A DNA stretch of 64,000 nt from positions 952,433 to 1,016,432 of the forward strand of contig NZ_JALGRK010000002.1 in NCBI RefSeq assembly GCF_023276655.1, written 5' to 3'. The stretch is from Olsenella intestinalis. Lineage in GTDB: Bacteria > Actinomycetota > Coriobacteriia > Coriobacteriales > Atopobiaceae. Positions 52,164-64,000 of this stretch are shown in pieces. Position numbers and translations under genes: made by a program. The notes below the pieces were generated by a model. That model saw only the letters and a list, made by a program, of their open reading frames with translations. It ran no database searches and was not told the DNA's origin. Each line of letters begins with the position of its first letter. Position 1 is the first letter of the stretch.

Positions 52164-52550
52164 GTTGCTTCCTCTCCTCTCGCACCCGCCGCGCCCCGGT
52201 CGGCGTCGCGAGTGCGGCGTAGCTCTTCTCGCCCAAACGTATGACGTTGTGAGCCCTCATAGGTTCGCGCGCGGGACACATGACGCGCAAGCACTTGAAA
52301 AACGGACGTATCGCCCCGTTAACAAAACGACGGCGCGCCGTCACGTGTGGGGTGCGTCAAGTCTGCGATTCGCCCAGCTTGCTGACGTATCATGTGATAG
52401 TTGGTCGATTTCGTGAACGAACCCGAGCGTCAACGCAATCGCCCCAGACGCGTCACACGCGCGAAACGCTTGGCGAGTAGTCTCGTTGCCAAGCTTTTCG
52501 GGCCTGCGCGAATGGGAGCGCAAGCGCCAGAACACCCAAGGAGGGACGCA

Positions 52551-54641
52551 ATGGCATCAGATAAGGTCTCCGCCGAGTACGGCAGCCTGGTCTTCACCGA
52601 CGCGGACATGCAGGAACGCCTGCCCAAGCCCACGTACAAGGAGCTCAAGCGGACCATCGACGAGGGCGAGCCCATCGACCTCGACATCGCCAACGAGGTG
52701 GCCCACGCCATGAAGGAGTGGGCGCTCGAGCACGGCGCGACCCACTTCACGCACTGGTTCCAGCCGCTGACTGGCATCACGAGCGAGAAGCACGACGCCT
52801 TCATCAGCCCGAGGGGCGACGGCACCGTGCTCATGACCTTCTCTGGCAAGGAGCTCGTCCAGGGCGAGCCCGACGCCTCGAGCTTCCCCAATGGCGGCCT
52901 GCGCGCGACCTTCGAGGCGCGCGGCTACACCGTGTGGGACCCCATCTCGCCGGCGTTCATCAAGGACGAGGTGCTCTGTATCCCCACGGCCTTCATCTCC
53001 TACACCGGCGAGGCCCTCGACAAGAAGACGCCGCTTCTGCGCAGCGAGGTCGTCGTCGAGAAGCAGGCCAAGCGCGTGCTGAAGCTCTTCGGCAACGAGC
53101 CGAGCCGCGTGCTCGTGACCACGGGCCTCGAGCAGGAGTACTTCCTCATCAAGGAGGACGACTACCAGGCCCGCCCCGACCTCATCCTGTGCGGCCGCAC
53201 GCTGTTCGGCTGTGAGCCCGCCAAGGGCCAGGAGCTCGAGGAGCACTACTTCGGCGCGATCCGCCCGTCCGTCAACGCCTTCATGAAGGAGGTCGACGAC
53301 GAGCTCTGGAAGCTCGCCATCCCGGCGCGCACCAAGCACAACGAGGTCGCCCCCTGCCAGCACGAGCTCGCCCCCGTGTTCGAGCAGAGCACCCGCGCGA
53401 TCGACAACAACCTCCTCACCATGGAGAAGCTCAAGCTCATGGCGACCCACTACGGCCTTGCCTGCCTCGAGCACGAGAAGCCCTTCGAGTACGTCAACGG
53501 CTCGGGCAAGCATGACAACTGGTCGATCTCGGCCGACGGCGAGAACCTCCTCGAGCCCGGCGACGACCCCCAGGAGAACCTGCAGTTCCTGGTCGTGCTC
53601 TCCTGTCTGATCGCAGCCGTCGACGAGCACGCCGACCTGCTGCGCGCCGCCGTCGCCTCCGCGGGCAACGACCATCGCCTCGGCGCCAACGAGGCGCCCC
53701 CGGCGGTCATCTCGATCTTCCTGGGCGACGACCTCGCCGCCGTCGTGAGCGGCCTGATCAACCACACCGAGATCGCCTCGCACGACCGCGAGGAGATCGA
53801 CCTCGGCGTGCCGCAGCTGCCCAACCTCTTCCGCGACAGCACGGACCGCAACCGCACGAGCCCCTTCGCCTTCACCGGCAACAAGTTCGAGTTCCGCATG
53901 GTCGGCAGCCAGCAGAACGTCTCCGACGCCAACATGGTGCTCAACGCCGCCGTGGCCGAGCAGTTCGACCGCTTCGCCAACGACCTCGAGAACGTGCCCG
54001 AGGACGAGTTCGTCAAGCAGACCCTGCACTGGATCAGGCGCACCCTGCGCGAGCACCAGCGCGTCGTCTTCGAGGGCAACGGCTACTCCGACGAGTGGGA
54101 GCGCGAGGCCGAGGAGCGCGGCCTGCAGAACAACAAGACCACGCCCGACGCCCTGCCCTGCATGGTCACGAGGAAGAACATCGACTTCCTCGACAAGTAC
54201 GGCGTCCTCACCGAGGCCGAGACCCAGGCCCGCTACGCCGCGGCGGCCGAGCAGTACGCGAAGCTGCTCAACATCGAGGCCAACACCATGGTCGCCATGG
54301 TGCGCAACCTCTACGTGCCGGCGCTCTCGCAGTACTCCGGCGACCTCGCCACAAGCGTGGCCACCAAGGCCGAGATCGGCATCGTGAGCGCGACCGAGAA
54401 GGACCTCGTGCGCAGCCTGACCGAGGGCATCGAGGCCATCAGCTCCTCCGCGAACGAGCTGGAGGAGAAGAACGTGGCGGCGCGCCAGATCGAGGACCTC
54501 AAGCAGCGCGACGACGCCTACCGCGACGAGATCCTGCCGGCCATGGCCGAGCTCAGGTCGCACGTCGACGACATGGAGCGCGTCTGCGGCAAGGACTACT
54601 GGCCGGTCCCGAGCTACAACGACATGCTGTTCTACGTGTAG
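52551..54641 (+). CDS. glnN: Type III glutamine synthetase
   Basis: THFTHWFQPLTGITSEKHDAF, KHNEVAPCQHELAP, NGSGKHDNWS, LGANEAPPAVISIFLGDDL. Confidence 0.95.
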   Translation: MASDKVSAEYGSLVFTDADMQERLPKPTYKELKRTIDEGEPIDLDIANEVAHAMKEWALEHGATHFTHWFQPLTGITSEKHDAFISPRGDGTVLMTFSGKELVQGEPDASSFPNGGLRATFEARGYTVWDPISPAFIKDEVLCIPTAFISYTGEALDKKTPLLRSEVVVEKQAKRVLKLFGNEPSRVLVTTGLEQEYFLIKEDDYQARPDLILCGRTLFGCEPAKGQELEEHYFGAIRPSVNAFMKEVDDELWKLAIPARTKHNEVAPCQHELAPVFEQSTRAIDNNLLTMEKLKLMATHYGLACLEHEKPFEYVNGSGKHDNWSISADGENLLEPGDDPQENLQFLVVLSCLIAAVDEHADLLRAAVASAGNDHRLGANEAPPAVISIFLGDDLAAVVSGLINHTEIASHDREEIDLGVPQLPNLFRDSTDRNRTSPFAFTGNKFEFRMVGSQQNVSDANMVLNAAVAEQFDRFANDLENVPEDEFVKQTLHWIRRTLREHQRVVFEGNGYSDEWEREAEERGLQNNKTTPDALPCMVTRKNIDFLDKYGVLTEAETQARYAAAAEQYAKLLNIEANTMVAMVRNLYVPALSQYSGDLATSVATKAEIGIVSATEKDLVRSLTEGIEAISSSANELEEKNVAARQIEDLKQRDDAYRDEILPAMAELRSHVDDMERVCGKDYWPVPSYNDMLFYV

Positions 54642-54687
54642 GCTCTTCTCGCCCAAGGGCGAGACCTGAAGATATGTGCCTAGACGA

Positions 54688-54720
54688 AGGGGCGCCACGC
54701 GACGTTCGCGCGGCGCCCCT
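54688..54720. terminator. Bidirectional-type hairpin between convergent glnN and DUF308 gene
   Basis: aggggcgcc acgcgacgttcgcgc ggcgcccct. Confidence 0.65.
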
Positions 54721-54777
54721 CTCTTGTGCGTGGGACGTAAGGCGTGGCCGACAGGCGGCCAGCCGTGGGGAGGCCTC

Positions 54778-55314
54778 CTAGGCGGCAGGCGTGGAGGGCA
54801 CGAAGATGCCCTCGCAGACCTTGGCGACGCCGGCGACGACCAGCATGACGCCCGTCGCGATGACCTCGATGCCGGCCGCGACGAAGGGCGAGCAGATCAC
54901 GGCGATGCCGAGGATGATGATCATGATCGCGAGGATGATCGGCAGGATCGACATGCCGGGCACCTGGCGGCGCAGCGCCACGGCGACGCGCAGGGAGTCG
55001 AGGCCCGAGAGCAGGACGCCGATGCCGATGAGGACGTAGAGCCAGGCGACGAAGAAGCCGGGCATGGTCACGAAGAGGATGCCGAAGAGGACCTCGAAGA
55101 CGCCGAAGTAGAAGCCCGAGTGGTTGAACAGGCCGGTGCGGGCCGTGAGGGCGGAGACGAACGAGATGACGCCGCCGATGATGAGCGACCAGCCGATGAA
55201 GGTCACGATGAAGACGAGCGCCTTGCCAGGGCTCATGATCATGAAGCCGCCGATGACGACGGCGAGGATGCCCGCGAGGATGGTCGCGAGGCGAGATCGT
55301 CCGGTGATTTCCAT
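54778..55314 (-). CDS. HdeD-family (DUF308) membrane protein
   Basis: Six TM-like segments; LVFIVTFIGWSLIIGGVISFVSAL, FFVAWLYVLIGIGVLLSGLDSL. Confidence 0.85.
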   Translation of the reverse strand: MEITGRSRLATILAGILAVVIGGFMIMSPGKALVFIVTFIGWSLIIGGVISFVSALTARTGLFNHSGFYFGVFEVLFGILFVTMPGFFVAWLYVLIGIGVLLSGLDSLRVAVALRRQVPGMSILPIILAIMIIILGIAVICSPFVAAGIEVIATGVMLVVAGVAKVCEGIFVPSTPAA

Positions 55315-55406
55315 GGTTCTCCCCTTTCGCACGGGCGGCCCCGCGCATGATCCGTTGTTGCTGCGTCGCGGGAAGCGTACCACGACCAGCGGGGAGGGAA
55401 GACAAC

Positions 55407-56027
55407 CTATCCGAGAAGGGCCTTGATTCCGATGCCAATGAGCACCAGGCCGCCGGCGACCTCGGCGCGGTCGCCGAGAAGGGAGCCGAGCCTTTTGCCG
55501 GCGAGAAGCGCGACCACGCAGCAGACGAAGGTCGTGAGGCCGATGACGCAGACCGCGAACGGGAGGTTGACGTCCTGGGCGCGCAGGCTCACGCCCACGG
55601 CGAAGGCGTCGATGGCCGTGGCGATGGCCTGCAGGACGAGGATGGCCAGGGTCAGGCGCTTGGGGCTCTTCTCGCCCGCGGCGGCATCGGCGTGGTCGGA
55701 GTCGCCTGCGGGATCGGAGGCGTCGGCAGAGCCTTCGGCCTTGGAGGCGCGCAGGGCCTGGACGCCCTCGCGGACCATGTTGGCGCCGATGATGCCGAGG
55801 ATGACCATCGTGACGATGCCCGAGTAGCGCTCGATGAGCTCGGCGGCGAGGCCGCCGAGGAAGTAGCCGAGAAGCGGCATGAGCGCCTGGAAGGCGCCGA
55901 AGAAGACGGGCATGAGCGCGAGGCGGGCGCGCGGCTCGTGGGCGTAGGCGAAGGAGTTGGAGACCGTCACCGCGAACGCGTCGGCCGAGAGCGCAAGCCC
56001 CAGCAGCAGAATCTCGATGACACCCAT
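55407..56027 (-). CDS. mntP: Manganese efflux pump
   Basis: LLLGLALSADAFAVTVSNSFAY, FGAFQALMPLLGYFLG, AIATAIDAFAVGVSL. Confidence 0.92.
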   Translation of the reverse strand: MGVIEILLLGLALSADAFAVTVSNSFAYAHEPRARLALMPVFFGAFQALMPLLGYFLGGLAAELIERYSGIVTMVILGIIGANMVREGVQALRASKAEGSADASDPAGDSDHADAAAGEKSPKRLTLAILVLQAIATAIDAFAVGVSLRAQDVNLPFAVCVIGLTTFVCCVVALLAGKRLGSLLGDRAEVAGGLVLIGIGIKALLG

Positions 56028-56237
56028 TGGCTCTCCCCCACCTTGGTCGGACGCAAGCCGGCGCCGTTTGGGCGGGCCGGCACGGGCGCGGCACGGTGCC
56101 GCGCGCAAACGCCCAGTGTAACCAATCGGCGACGCAGCGGGGCGATTACACGCAAACTCTCGAGGTTGGACTATGCTATGTAGGTTGTAAGAGAAGCGCG
56201 CGAAGGCGCGTGAGTCCACCACGATCAGGGAGTAGCG

Positions 56238-57167
56238 ATGCCCGCGCTGATCACGCACCACATCTTTGGAGAGGAGACCGTCTCCCGGCTTCCCGAGGGG
56301 ATCATCCGGGGCGAGGAGGAACTTCTCGCCTTCCTGCTGGGAAACCAGGGTCCCGACCCCTTCTTCGTGCGCGCGCTCACGATCCCCGAGCAGGCAGACC
56401 GCTGCCACCACCTCGCGAGGCGCATGCACCGCGAGCACGTGGGCGAGGCCTTCGCCGCGCTGCGCACGTTCGTCACGCACCTGCCCGAGCGGGACAAGAA
56501 CGTGGGACGTGCCTTCGTGCTGGGGCTTCTGGGCCACTACGCGCTCGACAGCTGCGCGCACCCGTTCGTGTTCGCGCAGCAGGACGAGATCATCGAAAAC
56601 GCCGAGGGCCTCGACGACGCGAGCCACGAGGTGCACGCCGTGATCGAGAGCGACCTGGACACGTGGATGCTGTGGACCATGCGCCACCTCACGGTGACGG
56701 AGGCGCCGGCCACGGACTACCTCGCGCGCACCGAGCGAGTCGACCGCGTCGCAGGCGCGCTCTTCTCGGCGGTGGCGAGGCAGGTGTTCCGCATCGCGAT
56801 CTCGCCCGACGAGTTCGGCGCGGCCGTGGGCAACTACCAGACGCTCTACCGCCTGATCGACCCGCTGGAGTCTGCCAAGGTGCGGCGCGTCGCGTCCATC
56901 GAGCGGATCGTGCGCCCGCACTCGATGGCGCAGTCCATGGCGCACACGGCGCACCCGACCGACGAGTGCGCGTCGGCGAACCTCGAGAGGCGCGCGTGGC
57001 GCGACGGCGACACCGGCGCCGTCTCGCATGACAGCTTTCCGGACCTGTTCTTCGACGCGACCGAGCGGTGGGCCGAGCTCACCGAGGCGTTCGTCACCGA
57101 AGCGTCGGACGACTTCTTCAAGACGGGCTTCGCGCTCGACTATAACGGGCGCAGGGTCGAGGCGTAA
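56238..57167 (+). CDS. Zinc-dependent phospholipase C-like protein
   Basis: MPALITHHIFGEETVSRLP, FLLGNQGPDPFF, FVLGLLGHYALDSCAHPFV. Confidence 0.75.
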   Translation: MPALITHHIFGEETVSRLPEGIIRGEEELLAFLLGNQGPDPFFVRALTIPEQADRCHHLARRMHREHVGEAFAALRTFVTHLPERDKNVGRAFVLGLLGHYALDSCAHPFVFAQQDEIIENAEGLDDASHEVHAVIESDLDTWMLWTMRHLTVTEAPATDYLARTERVDRVAGALFSAVARQVFRIAISPDEFGAAVGNYQTLYRLIDPLESAKVRRVASIERIVRPHSMAQSMAHTAHPTDECASANLERRAWRDGDTGAVSHDSFPDLFFDATERWAELTEAFVTEASDDFFKTGFALDYNGRRVEA

Positions 57168-57179
57168 CGGGAGCGGGAC

Positions 57180-58145
57180 ATGGCTGAGAGGCTGACACGC
57201 GTGCGCAGGACCAAGGCGCAGGCGGTGCTGTACCTCGTCTCGCTGGTCATGCTCGCGCTGGGGTCGATCGACTGCCTGTTCGGCATCGCGATGATCGTGG
57301 TCGACCCGACCGCGCGCGGCTCGCAGAGCGAGGTCGAGCTCGCGATCGTGGGCGTTGCGGTCGTGGCGGCAGGCGCGCTCGTGCTCGTGACCGGCGCGAT
57401 GGGCTACGTGGCGTCGAAGGACTACTCGTTCGCCCCGACGTACCGCTTCTTCTGCTACGCCGTGAGCCTGTGCATCCTTCTGGTCATCATCTACGGCTGG
57501 TCGAACGGAGACATACTGATCTTCGACCCGCTGATCCTTGCGGCGACCATCGTCTACGTGCTGATCTGCTCGACCTTGGCCGACCACATCGAGCGCGACT
57601 GGGAGCTGGGCGTGCAGGGGACGCTCGTCGTACGCGACAACCTGCAGAGCGCGCTGCACTTCATCTCCGCGGTGATCACGCTGGTTGGGATCCTGTTCCT
57701 GATGGCGGCCGTGAGCTCGGCGATCCTTCTGGCGACGGGCCTCGAGCCGTTCCGGCAGGCGTTCTTCGACATCGACCTGTTCCCGCTGCCGCTCGCGCGC
57801 GAGGCGCTGCCGGCGCTGGCGTCGCTCGGCGCGGCGATGACCGGGCTTGCCGGAATCGCGCTGGGGTTCGCCGGCATCTGGTGCTCGAACCACCCCCGCT
57901 ACATCGTTGGCTACTTCGTGATGGCGGCGCTGACCTGCGCCGCGCAGACGTACTCGTTCACGAGCGCGACGCTGGCCGCGGGCGTCTTCTCCGGAAGCGC
58001 GCCGGGCTCGGCGATCGGGGCGCTCTTCTCGGGCGCGGGGGCGCTGCTCGCCGCGCGCATCATGCTGCACCGCGAGCGCGAGGGCGCCGGCGAGGAGTGC
58101 GACGGCGCGTCGGTCAGCGAGGCCGAGGAGGCGGTGCGCCCGTGA
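57180..58145 (+). CDS. Hypothetical multi-TM membrane protein
   Basis: Several hydrophobic segments; no recognisable family. Confidence 0.65.
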   Translation: MAERLTRVRRTKAQAVLYLVSLVMLALGSIDCLFGIAMIVVDPTARGSQSEVELAIVGVAVVAAGALVLVTGAMGYVASKDYSFAPTYRFFCYAVSLCILLVIIYGWSNGDILIFDPLILAATIVYVLICSTLADHIERDWELGVQGTLVVRDNLQSALHFISAVITLVGILFLMAAVSSAILLATGLEPFRQAFFDIDLFPLPLAREALPALASLGAAMTGLAGIALGFAGIWCSNHPRYIVGYFVMAALTCAAQTYSFTSATLAAGVFSGSAPGSAIGALFSGAGALLAARIMLHREREGAGEECDGASVSEAEEAVRP

Positions 58146-58660
58146 GCCGGGGGCACGAGAGGGTCTGGTCCCGCACGGGGCTGCTCGGGCGCGTGGCGTG
58201 CGCTCTTCTCGTCATGCTGGCGCTCGTGGTGGCGCTGCCGCTTGCCGCGTGCTCGCACGGGGGCGGAGACTCGGGCGGCGTCGTGTCGGCGGTCGCCGAG
58301 CGCGTCGGCGGGGCCGCACCAGACAAGGACGGCTCGTACACATCGAAGGATGACGTGGCCGCCTACCTGCACGCCTACGGCAGGCTGCCGAAGAACTTCA
58401 TCTCGAAGACGAAGGCGCGCGCGAAGGGCTGGTCGCCGTCGAAGGGTAACCTCGACGAGGTCTGCCCCGGCATGAGCATCGGCGGCGGGCAGTTCAAGAA
58501 CGACGAGGGCGCGCTGCCGGACGCGCGCGGGCGGACGTGGCGCGAGTGCGACGTCAACTACCACGGCGGGCCGCGTGGCGCGGAGCGAATCGTGTACTCG
58601 GACGACGGCCTGATCTACTACACGCCCGACCACTACCAGACGTTCGAGCAGCTGTACTGA
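58142..58660 (+). CDS. Barnase-type ribonuclease, predicted lipoprotein
   Basis: LPLAAC lipobox; VAAYLHAYGRLPKNFISKTKARAKGWSPSKGNL..RTWRECDVNYHGGPRGAERIVYSDDGLIYYTPDHYQTF. Confidence 0.9.
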   Translation: MSRGHERVWSRTGLLGRVACALLVMLALVVALPLAACSHGGGDSGGVVSAVAERVGGAAPDKDGSYTSKDDVAAYLHAYGRLPKNFISKTKARAKGWSPSKGNLDEVCPGMSIGGGQFKNDEGALPDARGRTWRECDVNYHGGPRGAERIVYSDDGLIYYTPDHYQTFEQLY

Positions 58661-58693
58661 GCCGGGGCCAGGGGCCTTGGCGGGAGGAGGGGC

Positions 58694-58966
58694 ATGCGCA
58701 CCGTCACGCTCTTTGAGACAGACTTTCCTGACGCCGCGAGCGTGCACGAGTTCCTTGCGCGCGAGCTGGAGTTTCCCGACTACTACGGCAGCAACCTGTC
58801 GGCGCTTGCGGACTGCCTCGGAGACATCGACAGACCGACGAGAATCGTGATCGAGCGCGTCGACGACGAGCTGTGGGACGAGCGGCCGTGGTTCGGGCGG
58901 ATCTGCGAGGTGCTTGTGCGCGAGGGGCTCGCGAGCGAGGAGCTCGAGGTGTCGCTTCGGCGCTAG
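58694..58966 (+). CDS. Barstar-family inhibitor
   Basis: LARELEFPDYYGSNLSALADCLGDIDRPTRIVI. Confidence 0.9.
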   Translation: MRTVTLFETDFPDAASVHEFLARELEFPDYYGSNLSALADCLGDIDRPTRIVIERVDDELWDERPWFGRICEVLVREGLASEELEVSLRR

Positions 58967-59116
58967 CGGACGCGGACGTCGCCGCGGGTGCGGGCGCCGC
59001 CGCGGGTGCGGGTTCGCAGGCCGCGACAGGAAGGCGGCCCCGACCCGAGCGTGATCGGACCGAGGCCGCGGCTCTTCTCGCCTGCGTTGTGCGCGGTGGG
59101 CGCGGTGGGCGCGTGA

Positions 59117-60520
<1,404 letters not shown>

Positions 60521-60646
60521 CTGTCGAGCTCCCTTCTTGCAGACGGGCATGGCATGGGGCCATGCCATGGAAAACAACTCAGCTAGCATATCGCGAAATG
60601 CCCTACAGTGTCACAAGTTGCGAACAACCCTCACGAAGGAGAAACC

Positions 60647-61144
60647 ATGGCTCAGGACAACAACGGCGCCGAGAAGCCCACGATCGACGGCTCGCTCGTC
60701 GCGGCACAGGTCGAGTCCCTCGCCGAGCTGGAGCGACACTGGTCGAGCGTGCTCGCCAACGCCTCGGCCCTGGTGATGGACTCGATGGCGGACCTCAACT
60801 GGGCCGGCTTCTACCTCATGCGCGGAGGGCGCTTGGCGCTCGGCCCGTTCCAGGGCAGGGTCGCCTGCGTGACGATCGAGGTCGGCCGCGGCGTCTGCGG
60901 CACCGCCGTCGAGCAGGACGAGACCCAGCTCGTTCCCGACGTGCACGCGTTCGCCGGCCACATCGCCTGCGACAGCGCGTCGCGCTCCGAGGTCGTCGTG
61001 CCGCTGCACGCCGACGGCAGGATCGTCGGCGTCCTCGACGTCGACAGCCCCCTGCCGGACCGCTTCTCCGAGGCGGACGCGCGCGAGCTTGAGCTCGTGG
61101 CCGCGACCATCGAGCGCAGCTGCGACTTCTCCGACCTCGCCTAG
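60647..61144 (+). CDS. GAF-domain free methionine-(R)-sulfoxide reductase-like protein
   Basis: LNWAGFYLMRGGRLALGPFQGRVACVTIEVGRGVCGTAVEQ..., HIACDSASRSEVVVPL. Confidence 0.88.
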   Translation: MAQDNNGAEKPTIDGSLVAAQVESLAELERHWSSVLANASALVMDSMADLNWAGFYLMRGGRLALGPFQGRVACVTIEVGRGVCGTAVEQDETQLVPDVHAFAGHIACDSASRSEVVVPLHADGRIVGVLDVDSPLPDRFSEADARELELVAATIERSCDFSDLA

Positions 61145-61179
61145 GCCGGGCGCGAGCAAACGCTACCGCAGCACACAGC

Positions 61180-61218
61180 AAACCCCCTCGAGGACGCGAG
61201 CGCCTTCGAGGGGGTTTG
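61180..61218. terminator. Bidirectional hairpin
   Basis: aaaccccctcgag...cttcgagggggttt between convergent genes. Confidence 0.7.
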
Positions 61219-61237
61219 AGTCTCTGGACGCAGTCCC

Positions 61238-61960
61238 TTAGACCAGATCGATCTCGGGGTGCTCGCGCGTGGCGTAGTCCTTGTTGGTGACGGTCGCACC
61301 AAGAAGCTGTTCGCACTTCTCGGCCAGCTCGTCGATGGCGGCGTGCAGGTCCTCCGAGCGCTCGGGCATCACGTTCTCCATGATGAACATGCAGTGCGGC
61401 GTCTCGTCCGAGACCTCCGTGCGCTGGCCGTCGCGCCAGTTCCAGCATCGGCAGACCGCGCCGGCGTCGTCGAGGTAGGCAACCTCGCCGGGCAGCGTGG
61501 GGTCGCTCTCCTCCTCGCCGATCGGGAGGAAGTAGTCGCCGCCCTCGGTCTTGGCCAGGCGGAACGTGCCCTCGATCGCGTCGATGTTCTCGGCGCCGAT
61601 GGGGAGCGCGTACTTGAGCGAGATCGCGTTGGAGACGTCGACGGAGGGGACGATGTGGCCGACGGGGTTCTCCTTCAGCACGCGCTTGAGCAGGTTCTCG
61701 ACCGAGCAGCGCGCACCCTTCTTGGTCTTGAACTGCTGGTAGGCCTTGCGCCAGACGGCGACGACCTCGTTCTGGCTGATGGTCGTGCTCGTGAGCCACT
61801 TCTCGGCGTTGGCGTTCGCGCGGTTCAGGAAGGCCTCCGCGGCGCGTGCGCTCTCCTCGCTGATCTGGTCGGTCGGCAGAATCCCGTCGACGCAGAGCAC
61901 GCCGATCTCGACCTCGGGAAAGAGCTCCCAGAACGAATCCTCGACCACGAACTTCTTCAT
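61238..61960 (-). CDS. B3/B4-domain protein (PheT B3/4-like)
   Basis: MKKFVVEDSFWELFPEVEIGVLCVDGI..., SVDVSNAISLKYALPIGAENID. Confidence 0.75.
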   Translation of the reverse strand: MKKFVVEDSFWELFPEVEIGVLCVDGILPTDQISEESARAAEAFLNRANANAEKWLTSTTISQNEVVAVWRKAYQQFKTKKGARCSVENLLKRVLKENPVGHIVPSVDVSNAISLKYALPIGAENIDAIEGTFRLAKTEGGDYFLPIGEEESDPTLPGEVAYLDDAGAVCRCWNWRDGQRTEVSDETPHCMFIMENVMPERSEDLHAAIDELAEKCEQLLGATVTNKDYATREHPEIDLV

Positions 61961-62338
61961 GCGATCCTCCCTTGCGGCGACGGTTGTCCAACGACGCATA
62001 GCATAGCATCTGGCACTCATAAAAATGAGCCGCGCGCGAGAATCTTTCGGTGTTTTGCAGCAGATTAACGACTGAAAATCGAAATATCTGACAGTAATAT
62101 TCATTTCAAATTGCATACGTCGGGCGGGCGAGAAGAGCATATCCCCTGCCCCGCGCCGCGCCGGGGGCGCAGGCCGTGAGAGCCGACACCGCTCAGCGCG
62201 TCGCCGAGTGCATAATCGGTCGAGGGTCGGATATGGCACCCACACTGCGGCGAAGTCCAACTAGAATAGGTGTGCGACGCGCGAGCGCACGTCGCACCAA
62301 GGTTTCCTATCCAAGGCAATCGCCCGGAGGCAGATCCC

Positions 62339-63352
62339 ATGGCAGACGGGAAGAGCAAGGTCAGCAACACCGCAACCAAGGCACTCATCGCGGCGGCAGC
62401 GGCACCGGCGGTCCTCTTTGGCGCCGTGACCGCGATCAACCGCATCGCGTTCCGTCGCTCCAACATAGCCTCGGCCTCCGAGGTCTACCACCGCGTCAAC
62501 GGCAACAAGAAGCGCATGGCCAACCCCGTCGAGTGGGACAACTACATCCTCGAGCGCAGCGACGTCAACGACGCCCGCTACACCATGCCCGCCCTCATGA
62601 CCTTCAAGGTCTCCATCGAGGACACCGACTTTGAGGGCATGCAGACCTTCATCCTCAACCGCCGCGCCATCAACGACCGCGCGGTCATCTACCTGCACGG
62701 CCGCACCCTGGTCGACCAGCCCACGATCTACCACTGGAAGTTCCTCGACACCATCGCGCGCCGCACTCGCGCCGAGGTGATCGTCCCGCTCTACCCCCTC
62801 GCGCCCGACCACACGCACGAGGAGGCCGAGGCCCTCATCGAGAAGCTCTACCGCGCGACCGCCGACAAGTACGGAGCCGACAACATCACCATCATGGGCG
62901 ACTCGTCGGGCGCCGGCATCGCGGCCAGCTTCTGCCAGAGCCTGCCCGCCAAGGGCCTGGCCCAGCCCAAACACCTGATCCTCGTCTCGCCGTGGGTCGA
63001 CCTCTCTCTCAAGAACCCCGACGTCACCCACTTCGAGGGCGCCGACCCCATGCTCTCGGCCAGCGGCCTGCGCAAGTCCGGCAAGCTCTGGGCCGCCGAC
63101 CTCGACCCGGCCGACGCGCGCGTCAGCCCCATCAACGGCGACGTGACCTGCCTGCGCAACGTCATGGTCTTCACCGGCACGCGCGAGGTCCTGCACCCCG
63201 ACGCCGTCCTCTTCCACCAGCGCGTCCACGCCTGCGGCAACCACAGCGAGCTCGTCGTCGGCACGGGCCTCCACAACAACTTCCCCCTCTACCCCATCCC
63301 CGAGGCGAATCGCGCGGTCGAGAAGATCATCCTCGCGATCTCGATGGACTAG
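62339..63352 (+). CDS. Alpha/beta hydrolase (acetyl-esterase/HSL-like)
   Basis: [47 protein letters not shown]. Confidence 0.85.
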   Translation: MADGKSKVSNTATKALIAAAAAPAVLFGAVTAINRIAFRRSNIASASEVYHRVNGNKKRMANPVEWDNYILERSDVNDARYTMPALMTFKVSIEDTDFEGMQTFILNRRAINDRAVIYLHGRTLVDQPTIYHWKFLDTIARRTRAEVIVPLYPLAPDHTHEEAEALIEKLYRATADKYGADNITIMGDSSGAGIAASFCQSLPAKGLAQPKHLILVSPWVDLSLKNPDVTHFEGADPMLSASGLRKSGKLWAADLDPADARVSPINGDVTCLRNVMVFTGTREVLHPDAVLFHQRVHACGNHSELVVGTGLHNNFPLYPIPEANRAVEKIILAISMD

Positions 63353-63438
63353 CCCGCCCGCAAGACCACGATGGCCGAGGGCGGACCGCCGGGACCCAGC
63401 GTCCGGCGGTCATGCCAGCCGCACGAGAAGGAGGAACG

Positions 63439-64000
<562 letters not shown>

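Noticed and set aside
56028-56200. yybP-ykoY manganese riboswitch upstream of mntP
   Set aside because: GC-rich leader with possible stems but I could not recognise the conserved core; a covariance-model search is needed

Overview
The window is about 64 kb of high-GC bacterial chromosome. Gene content and style suggest an Olsenella/Atopobium-like Coriobacteriia (inference). The backbone carries a fructoselysine (frl)-type Amadori-product locus, uvrB, coaE, an opp/pepT/M42/pcp peptide-utilisation block, rpsA, a CyuA-like cysteine desulfidase, a BspA-like surface protein, polA/rnhA, gltBD, type III glutamine synthetase, mntP, a barnase/barstar pair, asnS and fumC. Main observations: (1) An ISL3-type composite transposon (1513-6072) carries an RlmA-like 23S rRNA methyltransferase. 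It has an 8-bp target duplication (TTTTTCCT) and interrupts a zinc-ribbon gene whose frame is restored exactly on in-silico excision. (2) Its two IS copies differ by about 36 substitutions that are nearly all one-directional transitions. (3) An IS110/IS1111-type element (44288-45949) sits inside a unit of a 28-bp intergenic repeat array. Its non-coding region contains a 14-nt exact match spanning the reconstructed empty target site, so it is a candidate bridge/seeker RNA guide. (4) A 10-mer, GCTCTTCTCG, occurs about 26 times, often intergenic, once as a hairpin, and resembles an uptake/signature sequence. (5) A 30-bp-period repeat array lies in two opposed clusters (25101-25425). (6) A 3.2-kb accessory island is bounded by ~41-bp inverted repeats just upstream of uvrB. 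All coordinates and counts were read by eye; no searches were run.
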